DNA from: Roseateles_C aquae
Lineage (GTDB): Bacteria > Pseudomonadota > Gammaproteobacteria > Burkholderiales > Burkholderiaceae_C
Direction of reading: 5' to 3'
Assembly (NCBI RefSeq): GCF_032337115.1
Contig: NZ_JAVXZY010000002.1
Location: 496,001-560,000 of the forward strand
DNA: 64,000 nt
The notes under the pieces were generated by a model that did not search any database, was not told the origin of the DNA, and saw only the letters and a list, made by a program, of their open reading frames with translations. Below, piece by piece: positions 33,997 through 42,752 of this stretch (position 1 is its first letter; every line of letters begins with the position of its first letter). The position numbers and the translations under genes were made by a program.

Positions 33997-36900
33997 TCAG
34001 CCACGCTCGCCGGCCAGCGAGGTGTTGCGCGCCCGCGGTGAGATGGCCTCGGCCGCCAGCGCCAGGCGCCGGTTGGCGCGCTGCTCGCCTTGCCCCTGCG
34101 ACTCTGGCAGCGCCCTGCCCTGGTCCAGGAAGCGCGCCAAGGCGACGACGCTGGGATGCTCGAACACGTCGCTGACACTGACGCTGCCCTCGCCGCGCCC
34201 TTCATTGATCTGGACCACCAGATCGACCAGGTCCAGCGAGGTGATGCCGATATCAAGCAGATGCTCATGGGGTTGGAATTGCGCACTGCCCAATTTGTGA
34301 GCGACCAGACCAAACAGCCAACGTTCCGTCTCGTTCTGGCCCTTCAGTGCCTGCGCCTCGACGGCGCTCGCAGCGGCAAGGCCCGCGAAGTCGATCTTGC
34401 CGCTCAGTGTCACGGGCAGTTGCTGGCACAGGCCGATCCGCGACGGCACCATATAGGCAGGCAGCGTCTGCCTCAGCGTTTCACGAAGCAGTGATTCGCT
34501 GCAGGCGGCGCTGGACGGGACAACCAGCGCCACCAACGCGGCATCGCTACTGCCTGGGAGCTGCTGCACGCCGACCGCGCAGCACTCAATCAAGCCGCTG
34601 GCCTGCAAGGCGGCCTCGACTTCGGCCGGCTCGATCCGATAGCCCCGCACCTTCAGCTGGCGGTCCAGCCGGCCGAGAAAGTCCAGCTGTCCGTCGGCCG
34701 CGATGCGCCCGAGGTCGCCGGTACGAAAGCCGGCGCCAGAGGGGGTGTTGATGAAGCGCGCCGCGGTCTCCTCGGGTCGACGCAGATAGCCTTCGCCGAC
34801 ACCCAGCCCGGCGACGACGATCTCGCCCGGCGTGCCTTGCAAGGCCAGCTGGCCATCGGGCCGCAGCAGGTAGATGGCCGCGCCGGCGATCGCTTGGCCA
34901 ATGATGCTGCGGCGCCCATTCAGATCCTGCTCACGCAAGCGATGCCAGGTGGAGAGGACCGTCGCCTCGGTCGGTCCGTAGAGATTGACAATGGGGCAGT
35001 GCTGCAGCGGATGCTGCGCCACCCAGTCACGCAGGCTGTTGAAGTTCAGAGCCTCACCACCCAGGAACAGCCAGCGCGGCCGCAGCCGTCCGCCCTGGCG
35101 CTGGTCCTCTGCCACCAGGCCTTTGAACTCGCTGGGCGTGTGATTCATGATGCTGACGCCCTCCTCGTGCAGCAGCCGGTAGAGGCTGGCCGGATCGCGA
35201 CTGCTCAGATGATCGACCAGCACCAGCTTGCCGCCGTGCAGCAGGCAGGCAAACATCTCCCAGATTGAATAATCGAAGTTGAAAGAGTGGAACAGGGTCC
35301 AGACATCGTCGGGGCCGAACGCGAAGTCCTTGCCGCAGGCAAGGATCCGGCTGAGCAGGTTCGACTGCGACAGCACAGCGCCCTTGGGGCGGCCGGTCGA
35401 CCCCGAGGTGTAGATGATGTAGGCCTCGGCCTCGGGCTCGGCGGGCAGGCCCAAGGGCAGGTTTGGCAGCGCGGCGCAGCCGGTACGGAGCTGCTCCAGC
35501 GTCATCCCGTTCCAGCTGCCCGTCAGGCCCTCGCTGATGACATAGGCCTGGCCCAGATCCTCCACCATCATCTGCAGGCGATCGAGCGGCGAGCGCGGGT
35601 CCAGCGGCACATAGCATTTGTTCAGCTTGATCACGGCCAGCATCAGCGCCACGGCCCAAGGGCCGCGCTCCAGCGCCACGACGATGCAGGGCTCGGCCTC
35701 GGCTTCACGCTGCAGCAAGCGCGCCATCTGATTGGCCAGACTGTCAAGCTGCTGGTAGCTCCAGTCGCTGCCTTGCCAGCGCAGCGCGGTGCGCTGGCCA
35801 TGCCGGCCAACCACGCGCTCGAAGGCGGCAGCCAGGCTCAGCCCCTCGATGCGCTGTGCCAGGGCCTGCTGCGCGGGCAGGTCGATCATCACGGAGGCTT
35901 CCAGCGGCAAGGATTCCAACGCCGCATCTGGCGTCTGCATCAGCCCGTCAAGCAGCGCCCTGTACGCCGCCCCGACATCCAGCTCGCTGAAAAAGCGGCC
36001 GAGGTCCAGGGCGAAATGGTAGGCCTCGGCACGCACTTCCACAGTCAGGCGCAACTCGGCCACGAGATGCTCGCGTGCGATGCTCAGCGCGCGGGTTTGG
36101 CAACCCTCCAGCGACAAACGCAACTCCTGTGCGTACAGCGTGAACAGGCAGTTCATCCGCGGTGCCAGGCCGGGCCATTGATCCGGGTCGAAGTCCTGGT
36201 AACGGTGCAGACGAAACAGCTTCTGGTCAATCTGCCGGGCCAGCTCCGGGAGGCGGTCACAGCCGGCGACGTCCAATAGCAGCGGCACCGTGTTGACGAA
36301 GCAACCAATCGCCTGCCGATTGGCCGCGCTGCGGGCCGGCACCGCATAGCCGATCACGGGCGCCGTCTCGGGCACCAGGCGCTGCAGCAAGAGCGCATAG
36401 ACAGCCAGAAACAGGCGGGTCGGATTGAACCCCTGTGCCTGCATCCAGGCGTCCAGCGGTGCCCGAGGCAGCTGGAACTCATGCATACGGCCGCGCAGTG
36501 CGCCCACGCTGTCGCGCGGCTGGGCGATGCTTTCCAGCTCAAGTGCCTGACGACCGGCGAGCTCAGCGTCATAGAACGCCCGGCTACGGGCATCGCTCTG
36601 GGCGTCGACCCAGGAGCTCGACTCAGCCGCAGCAGGCCCGCCCGCGCGCAAGTCGCGGTAGCAGCGGGCTACCCGGTCGAGGTAGAAGGCGTAGCCGTAT
36701 CCATCCAGCAGCAGGTGCGGAATCGACTGCAGCAAATAGGCGCTGCCCTCACCCTCCAAGTACAGACTGACCTGAACCGCCGGCCATTGCACCGGCGGAC
36801 GCACCCGATGCTGGGCCTGTTCGGCCTCGCGCTGCACATGCTCGGCAAAGGCTTCGACGCTCAGCCCCGCCGCGCGGTGCAGCACCTGGATCCTCACTTC

Positions 36901-37131
36901 ACGGTCCGTGTCGATGCGCTGCCAGGGCTGACCATCACGTTCGACAAAGTCAGACTTGAAGCAGTCGGCACCGTTGAGCACCTGTTGCAAGGCCTGCTCC
37001 AACAGGGCCACATCCAGCGGACCTTGGATATGGGTCAGCGTCGTCAGGTTGTAGGCCGAATCACCGGGGTAGAACTGCTGATGCCGGTAGAGGCTGCGTT
37101 GGCCAGCGTTCAGAGGACGAAAGGAGATCAT
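33997..37131 (-). CDS. Single-module NRPS (C-A-T)
   Basis: A 1,044-residue nonribosomal peptide synthetase. The condensation domain (about 1-420) has PHLLLDG at 138-144; the first His of HHxxxDG is Pro, while the catalytic His139 and DG are kept. The adenylation domain (about 430-920) shows TSGSTGRPKG at 575-584, LYGPTEATV, FRTGDLGRI and SGKID. The specificity residues read D620 Y621 W624 N663 F689 G691 L717 V725 L726 K912, nearest to Thr-type codes I know but not identical. The thiolation domain has S965 in DIGITSLDL. There is no TE or E domain. The ATG at 37131 is preferred over a GTG at 37140. Confidence 0.92.
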   Translation of the reverse strand: MISFRPLNAGQRSLYRHQQFYPGDSAYNLTTLTHIQGPLDVALLEQALQQVLNGADCFKSDFVERDGQPWQRIDTDREVRIQVLHRAAGLSVEAFAEHVQREAEQAQHRVRPPVQWPAVQVSLYLEGEGSAYLLQSIPHLLLDGYGYAFYLDRVARCYRDLRAGGPAAAESSSWVDAQSDARSRAFYDAELAGRQALELESIAQPRDSVGALRGRMHEFQLPRAPLDAWMQAQGFNPTRLFLAVYALLLQRLVPETAPVIGYAVPARSAANRQAIGCFVNTVPLLLDVAGCDRLPELARQIDQKLFRLHRYQDFDPDQWPGLAPRMNCLFTLYAQELRLSLEGCQTRALSIAREHLVAELRLTVEVRAEAYHFALDLGRFFSELDVGAAYRALLDGLMQTPDAALESLPLEASVMIDLPAQQALAQRIEGLSLAAAFERVVGRHGQRTALRWQGSDWSYQQLDSLANQMARLLQREAEAEPCIVVALERGPWAVALMLAVIKLNKCYVPLDPRSPLDRLQMMVEDLGQAYVISEGLTGSWNGMTLEQLRTGCAALPNLPLGLPAEPEAEAYIIYTSGSTGRPKGAVLSQSNLLSRILACGKDFAFGPDDVWTLFHSFNFDYSIWEMFACLLHGGKLVLVDHLSSRDPASLYRLLHEEGVSIMNHTPSEFKGLVAEDQRQGGRLRPRWLFLGGEALNFNSLRDWVAQHPLQHCPIVNLYGPTEATVLSTWHRLREQDLNGRRSIIGQAIAGAAIYLLRPDGQLALQGTPGEIVVAGLGVGEGYLRRPEETAARFINTPSGAGFRTGDLGRIAADGQLDFLGRLDRQLKVRGYRIEPAEVEAALQASGLIECCAVGVQQLPGSSDAALVALVVPSSAACSESLLRETLRQTLPAYMVPSRIGLCQQLPVTLSGKIDFAGLAAASAVEAQALKGQNETERWLFGLVAHKLGSAQFQPHEHLLDIGITSLDLVDLVVQINEGRGEGSVSVSDVFEHPSVVALARFLDQGRALPESQGQGEQRANRRLALAAEAISPRARNTSLAGERG

Positions 37132-37203
37132 GGCAAGCACCTATTCAAAGTCGACGGGATGAGCAGGGTGGACTGACGGCACGGCGGCTGCGTGCCGCAC
37201 CAG

Positions 37204-38139
37204 TCAGCCCATCGGCTCCAGCACCTGACGGCAATTGACAAGCAGGTTTTCCATCATCGAGGCGATGGCAATCGGCCCAAGGCCGCCCACCGACGGCGTC
37301 ACATGACTGGCTTTGCGCAGCGCGGCCTCGACGTTGACACCGGTCTTGAGCACCGGCACCAGCCGCCCCTTGGACTCCGAGTACTTTTCGCCAACCTGGA
37401 TGGGCAGAAAATCAACCACCACTGCGCCCTGCTTCAGATAGCTGTCGTCGACCAGTTCGGCCGTGGACACCGAGATCACCACCAGATCGGCATTGCGGGT
37501 GATCGAGCGGGCCTGCGGGTCCTGGGTGCTGGCGACCGCCACCTGCACGCCAGCCCGCGATGCCATCACCAGGAGGCGCGCAACGATTGGGTTATCTCGA
37601 ATCCGGTCTTCGGTCAGGAAAACGATGCGGCTGCGCCAGGCGTCAAAGCCGATCTCATCGAGCAGGCGCTGCAAGGCCGTGATCGTGCTGCTGGGCTTGA
37701 CAGGCGCGGTTTCCGCTTGCGCTGCAGCGCCCTCGCTGTCGTCGTCGTCGCCGTCGAGCAGGCCTTCGAGTTCCTTGCCCGGGTCGATCTCAGCGAACAC
37801 CGCGCTCTGGTCGATATGCTCAGGCAGAGGCAGCAGCACCAGCACGCCATCAATGGCAGCGTCCCGATTCGCGGCATGGATGGCGGCGATCAGCTCATCC
37901 TGGCTTGCCTCGGCCGGCAGGATCTGCTTGCGCACTTGAATGCCCAGCGCCTGTGCCGTGCTCTCATGAATCAGCACCTCACTTTGCTTGGCGACGGTGC
38001 CCGGGTCGGCCGTGATGATGGCCAGTCCCGGACGCCGCCCATGTCTGGCATACAGCCCATCGACATCGCTCTTGATGCCGGCGCGAATACGTTCCGCAAT
38101 TGCTTTTCCCAGTACCAATGTGCCCACGGTCGATTCCAT
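37204..38139 (-). CDS. FolD-like protein lacking the FolD catalytic residues
   Basis: A 311-residue protein with the two-domain FolD (methylene-THF dehydrogenase/cyclohydrolase) architecture: GVLVLLPLPEHID matches the family QLPLP segment, and TPSVGGLGPIAIASMMENLL matches the NAD(P)-side PGGVGPMT motif. By hand alignment, the FolD catalytic Tyr, Lys, Gln and Asp correspond to E54, H58, L102 and E125. An acidic insert (DGDDDDSEG, about 129-137) is unusual. It sits inside the PKS/NRPS operon, so it is probably a repurposed enzyme or accessory protein rather than housekeeping FolD. The ATG at 38139 fits the family N-terminus. Confidence 0.75.
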   Translation of the reverse strand: MESTVGTLVLGKAIAERIRAGIKSDVDGLYARHGRRPGLAIITADPGTVAKQSEVLIHESTAQALGIQVRKQILPAEASQDELIAAIHAANRDAAIDGVLVLLPLPEHIDQSAVFAEIDPGKELEGLLDGDDDDSEGAAAQAETAPVKPSSTITALQRLLDEIGFDAWRSRIVFLTEDRIRDNPIVARLLVMASRAGVQVAVASTQDPQARSITRNADLVVISVSTAELVDDSYLKQGAVVVDFLPIQVGEKYSESKGRLVPVLKTGVNVEAALRKASHVTPSVGGLGPIAIASMMENLLVNCRQVLEPMG

Positions 38140-38234
38140 TCTGATCAAAAAGTGAAGGGGAACAGGCGGGCGCTGCGATCGCATCACAGCATCACGCCCT
38201 CAACTTGCGCTTGCGCCGACGGCCGGTCGCAGCA

Positions 38235-41200
38235 TCAGCGCCGGTCCGCTGCCGGCGCAGACAGCAGTTCGGCCATCACGACGTCGAATTCACGTGCGAG
38301 CAGGCGGACCTTGTCAGCATCGCCAAACATCGTGAAGTGATCGCCGCTCACCGGGCGCAATCGCGGCTCAGCCCCGAAAAACTCGCGCCATAGCGACTTG
38401 TCGAGCCGCTCGATCTTCAGCTTCTCAAGCAGGATGGACGGCTCGTCGTCGACGGCCACCAAGACATGAGCCTGGGCTTTGCAAACATGGCCGGGCCGGT
38501 GCCGCTTAAGCAGCTCATGCGAGAAGGTCCAGCGCTGATAGAAGCGCGCCACATCGTCGTTGGCAAGCTTGCTGTTCAACACCTCGTGACGGCGCACCAG
38601 GGCGATGGCCTGATCCAGCTCCGTCAACTGCGCCGACTCGCTCAACACCTGGTCCAGCAGCTCGGGCTTGAAGTAGGCCGTGACCAGCGTCGGAAACGCA
38701 CCAACATAGTCCAACGCACCGCCCTGATAGCGGTTGTACGCCTGCGGCACATGGGCATCAAAAAGCACCAGCGCCTGCACCGTGCGCCCGCGCTGTTCCA
38801 GCACAGCGCCTACTTCGTGGGCCAGATTGCCGCCAAAGGAATAGCCGCCCAGCAAAAGCGCCCCCTCAGTCTCCTCGGCGTCTATCAGTTCGGCATAGCG
38901 TTCGGCCAGTTGCCGCATTGAGCCATAGCCCTGATAACCCTCGGGGAGATCGATCGCGCGGATGTTGTAGTTGCCCTGCAGGTGTCGCGCCAGGCTGCTG
39001 TAGCAATAGGTGCTGCCACCTGCGGGATGAATCAGGAAAATGGTTCGCACCGCCTTGGGCTTGAAGCGCACATAGGAAACCCAGGGCATTGAACTGCGCA
39101 GCTCCCGGCCCAGTACCAGCTCGGCCATCTGCGTGGGCGTCAGCTGCGCTACCGACATGTCCAGGCCGATCTGGCACTGGAAGCTGCGATTGACCTTGTC
39201 AACGATCTCGATGGCCGTCATGGAGTCGGCACCGGTATCGACCAACGGCGTTTCCCCATCCAGGTCGGTCACCCCGGTCAGTTCACGCCAGATGCTCACA
39301 ATGTCTTCGACCAGCTGTTCATCATGACGGTGGACCGCCAGCGCCGAGGGATCCACGGCCGAGGACGGGGCCTGGGCGTGCCACTCATCGGCCTCGACCC
39401 AATGGCGCCGTTCATGGAGTGGATAAGCGGGCAGCGGAATCGAACGCCAGGCGGTGCCGGCATAGAGACCGTCAAGCTGCAAGGCGGCGCTGGCATCCAG
39501 GACGGCAAGGAATTCGAACAGTCGGGCCAGCGCCGTCGCGCCGGCACCCGCCCGGCGCTGTTCTTCGTCGAGCAAAGCCGAGGCCAGCGTCGCTGCATGG
39601 CCGGCCAGGGCCCGGGCCAGGCCGCTTTCATCGAGTCCACTGGCGACTGCGCAGCGCCGCCCTTGCGGATGGCTCAGCACGCCAAAGCCGATCAACAGCT
39701 CGGCCAGCGCCAGCGCGGCCGTGTGCGCCGATGCATCGGCGGGCAGCCGCTTGGCAAACGCCGGCCATCCGGCGGCCAGTTCCTGCAGTTCCAGGGCAGT
39801 GAAGCGTGGCAGCTGCCGCAGGCCGGCGTCGGGCTGAGGCAGAGGCGCAGATGCAGCCAGCCAGTTCAGCAGCGCCGCGCGAGAGTCAATCACCACGCTG
39901 CGCAGCAGCTGGCGCCGCTTGCGCCGCATCAACAGCGTGGCGGCAACATCCAATAGAGAGGCGCCGCCTTCCAGTGCCGCGGCAACGCTGATGCAATAGG
40001 CTTGCAGATCCGCGGCTCTATCGACACTGATGGACACCAGAAACTGTGTGGGTGGCCGGGCGGGCGCCGCTACCGAGGGTGCATGCCTTTCCAGCACCGC
40101 ATGGGCATTGGTGCCGCCAATCCCGAAGGAACTGACAGCCGCAAATTGCAGCGGCCTCTGGCTTTGCTCTTGTGGAAACTCGAAGCGCGTGCTGGCGGCC
40201 GCCTCGCTCACGCGGCGCAAATGCTGGATGGGCGGCACCACACCTTCGGCGAGCACAAAGCAAGCCTTGGCCAGGCCGCTCAGCCCGGCCGCCGCATCCA
40301 GGTGGCCGATATTGGCCTTCAAGCTGCCCACCGGGATTCGCTTCTGCGACTGCCCGTAGACCTGGGCCAAGGCGCTGAGCTCAATCGGGTCGCCCAACTC
40401 GGTCCCTGTGCCATGCGTCTCGATGTAGTCGATCTGTTCAGGCTTCAACTCTGCATAGGCCAAAGCTTCTTCTATGACCTGACGCTGACCGGCCGCACTC
40501 GGCGCGGTGAAACCGAGCTTGTTCATGCCATCGTTGTTGACCGCCGTGCTGCGAATCAGCGCGCGAATCCGATCACCGGCACGCTCGGCATCGTCGCGGC
40601 GACGCAGGACCATGACGGTGCAGCCATTGCCCTTGACCGTGCCGCTGGCCTCCGCGTCAAAGGGCCGGCAATACCCGTCCTTAGACAGCACGCCCCCTTC
40701 CTTGCGGTAGTAGCCGCCGTCCTGCGGCACGGTGATCGAGGCCGCCGCGACGACGGCGATGTCGCAATCACCCAGCAGCAGGCTCTGGCAAGCGATGTGG
40801 GCAGCAACGAGCGAGCTGGAACAGGCGGTCTGCACCGAAAGCGCAGGCCCGTTCAGATTGAGCTTGTAGGCAATGCGTGTCGCAAGCGCGTCTTTGTCAT
40901 TGCCCAGCAGCATCTGGTAGTTGAGATCGCGAGGATCGTATAACTGACTGCGAATCAGCTGATGCAGCAGATAGGTACTGACACTGGCCGAGGCGTAGAC
41001 ACCGACGCGCTCCCGGTCGGGCAGGCGCTCATAGCCGGCGTCCTCCATTGCCCGATAGGCGCAAGTCAGCAGCAGGCGCTGCTGCGGGTCCATCACCATC
41101 GCCTCAAATGGCGTGTAGGCGAAGAAGTCATGATCGAACATGTCGATGTCGCGCAGCTCGAAGTGGCGCGTGACCCGCCCCGACTCGGCGCTTTTATCGT

Positions 41201-41324
41201 CCGCGCGGAGATCGCTGGAGAGATCGGTATTGGCAACGATGTGTCGCCACAAAGCGGCAGGCGATTCCGACTGCGGGTACCGACCGGCCATCCCGATGAT
41301 GGCGACATCCCTGCTCCGACTCAT
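38235..41324 (-). CDS. AT-less polyketide synthase (KS-linker-ACP-TE)
   Basis: A 1,029-residue PKS. The ketosynthase (1-415) has all three catalytic residues: C168 in QTACSSS, H304 in HGTGTELGDP and H341 in KANIGHLD. Residues about 420-660 contain no acyltransferase motif (no GHSxG), yet end in IPLPAYPLHERRHW, the linker that normally follows an AT, as if the AT had been deleted. An ACP has S701 in DTGADSMTA. The C-terminal thioesterase has S829 in GGYSFGG, D856 in LFDAH and H996 in GDHF. The extender must come from a trans AT, possibly FabD. It is the first gene of the operon and the TE releases the product. Confidence 0.92.
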   Translation of the reverse strand: MSRSRDVAIIGMAGRYPQSESPAALWRHIVANTDLSSDLRADDKSAESGRVTRHFELRDIDMFDHDFFAYTPFEAMVMDPQQRLLLTCAYRAMEDAGYERLPDRERVGVYASASVSTYLLHQLIRSQLYDPRDLNYQMLLGNDKDALATRIAYKLNLNGPALSVQTACSSSLVAAHIACQSLLLGDCDIAVVAAASITVPQDGGYYRKEGGVLSKDGYCRPFDAEASGTVKGNGCTVMVLRRRDDAERAGDRIRALIRSTAVNNDGMNKLGFTAPSAAGQRQVIEEALAYAELKPEQIDYIETHGTGTELGDPIELSALAQVYGQSQKRIPVGSLKANIGHLDAAAGLSGLAKACFVLAEGVVPPIQHLRRVSEAAASTRFEFPQEQSQRPLQFAAVSSFGIGGTNAHAVLERHAPSVAAPARPPTQFLVSISVDRAADLQAYCISVAAALEGGASLLDVAATLLMRRKRRQLLRSVVIDSRAALLNWLAASAPLPQPDAGLRQLPRFTALELQELAAGWPAFAKRLPADASAHTAALALAELLIGFGVLSHPQGRRCAVASGLDESGLARALAGHAATLASALLDEEQRRAGAGATALARLFEFLAVLDASAALQLDGLYAGTAWRSIPLPAYPLHERRHWVEADEWHAQAPSSAVDPSALAVHRHDEQLVEDIVSIWRELTGVTDLDGETPLVDTGADSMTAIEIVDKVNRSFQCQIGLDMSVAQLTPTQMAELVLGRELRSSMPWVSYVRFKPKAVRTIFLIHPAGGSTYCYSSLARHLQGNYNIRAIDLPEGYQGYGSMRQLAERYAELIDAEETEGALLLGGYSFGGNLAHEVGAVLEQRGRTVQALVLFDAHVPQAYNRYQGGALDYVGAFPTLVTAYFKPELLDQVLSESAQLTELDQAIALVRRHEVLNSKLANDDVARFYQRWTFSHELLKRHRPGHVCKAQAHVLVAVDDEPSILLEKLKIERLDKSLWREFFGAEPRLRPVSGDHFTMFGDADKVRLLAREFDVVMAELLSAPAADRR

Positions 41325-41484
41325 GCCTCATCCTTCCCTCAAAGAAGATGCTTGCAATCGCAATGAACGCTGAACGCCAGAGCGCCGACCGTGACTCATG
41401 CAGCCCAGCCAAAGGCGCAGCGTTGCCACGCCCGATCACTCGCTCGCTCGCTTGAATCCCTCGATACCCATGCGCCAGTGCGAC

Positions 41485-41506
41485 GTCTTGATGGCTCTAT
41501 CAAGAC
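41485..41506. promoter_or_regulatory. Perfect inverted repeat upstream of the PKS operon
   Basis: GTCTTGAT-GGCTCT-ATCAAGAC: two perfect 8-bp arms separated by six bases, about 160 bases upstream of the PKS start. It looks like an operator for a dimeric regulator; there is no T run, so it is not an obvious terminator. Confidence 0.55.
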
Positions 41507-41840
41507 AATCCATGCCGCATTCTTGATTTGTTATTTCAATTGAATCATGCGGCTCCAAAGCGGCAATCATCTATAGCAACTTCTTACAGTGTGGCGCGTA
41601 GAACGATAGTTAGCACATTGCAAAACGCAGAAAGGAAACCATGCAATGGCAGATCTCATGCCGCGACACATGGAGATGACAGATTTGTGACGCACTTTTA
41701 TATCGTTATCTGAAAATTTGCCTTGCCTGCACGGAAAGATGAATGCCTCTGAAATTGACGAACTTCCCTTTCCATACCGTCACCGCCCGCAGGGCGCCGG
41801 CGATTTTTTGTCGAGACCTCAGGGGGCGGCCGGAGCGCAG

Positions 41841-41890
41841 GCACTATCGGCGCTAGGGTCGGGGCTAGGGTCGGCACTAGGATCGGCGCC
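41841..41890. repeat. Short tandem repeats (12-bp CTAGGGTCGG-like unit)
   Basis: Four imperfect units follow one another: GCACTATCGG, CGCTAGGGTCGG, GGCTAGGGTCGG and CACTAGGATCGG. The array would encode Ala/Leu/Gly/Ser repeats in one frame, but no gene is supported here. Confidence 0.6.
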
Positions 41891-42752
41891 AAGATTCGCC
41901 TCACCCGCCGCGGGCCTCGCCGCGCTCTCGGCTGGTGCATGGAGACGCGAGACGATCCGTCACCAGATTGAAGGCTCTTGACGCGCAGGGCCCGCCTCTC
42001 CTCTTGGGCCTCGACGGCATTCATACGGGCTGCTGGGCAGGCGGCGAATGCCATGCTCAAGAGCGGTGTGCGGAGCGACGAAGTGCGGCGTTTCTGCGCG
42101 AGCGCCCGGGAGGATTAGGCGCATGAGGACAGGTTGCGCCCTTGCTGCGCACAGCCGCCAGGTGATGAAAAGCCCAGACAAGGCGCAAGCCGCCACCACC
42201 AACCGCGATTTGGGTAGGCGCAAAGAAGCCGAGTGCCCAAAACACTCAATACGCAGGACCTTTGGTCGCGTTGGAATGTCGGCAAGCACGCCTGCGCCAC
42301 GCTCGCTCGGCCCCTCGGCAGCGATGGACGTACCGGCCGCCATCGGGCGCGACGAGGGGCCCAGACACGGCCCGGCGGCCCTGCAATAGCTTCCAGTTGA
42401 CGCGCACCAAGGCTCAAGGTAATTGCGCGAGCCTCGCAGCGTACGACGCAGCAATCACGGCCCCAGGAGAAGCACCTGGCCGCCAAGACTTGCAAGGCGC
42501 TTGTCTGTCCGAGGGCGACAGCGGCCGCAAGCTCATCACCCTAAACATAGGGATGTCGCCCGCATTTCGACCCTGGCATCGTGCACGCAGCCATTCAGCT
42601 AGCACCGCGATCAGCAGACGCTCGCTGAAGCTGACGCCTGGCATCGCCTTTGGGGTGCCGGTTTTGTCTCGTTCAAGCCTTCGGTGGCTGATCGAGCCCG
42701 AGCAAGGCGCCGTTGATCCCGATCCGCAACACCTTTCTTGCAGGGGGCACGC

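Larger units (their letters stand above)
41325..42752. other. Long intergenic region between the PKS/NRPS operon and the eCIS
   Basis: About 1.4 kb with no gene I can support. Part of it (about 41,500-41,720) is AT-rich for this genome and could hold promoters for the PKS operon. It also contains the inverted repeat at 41485-41506, a second AT-rich-loop inverted repeat (GCCGCAT at 41514-41520 / ATGCGGC at 41547-41553) and the tandem repeats near 41841-41890. Several open frames run across 41,960-42,700 on both strands but have neither family motifs nor good ribosome-binding sites. The eCIS promoter should lie near its right end; I do not see it clearly. Confidence 0.6.

Noticed and set aside
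41485..41553. Inverted repeats considered as a CRISPR or insertion-sequence end
   Set aside because: No repeat-spacer periodicity, target-site duplication or transposase.
41698..42060. Pro/Leu/Ala-repeat frame on the minus strand
   Set aside because: The repeats arise from the DNA tandem array; no start signal or homologous domain recognised.
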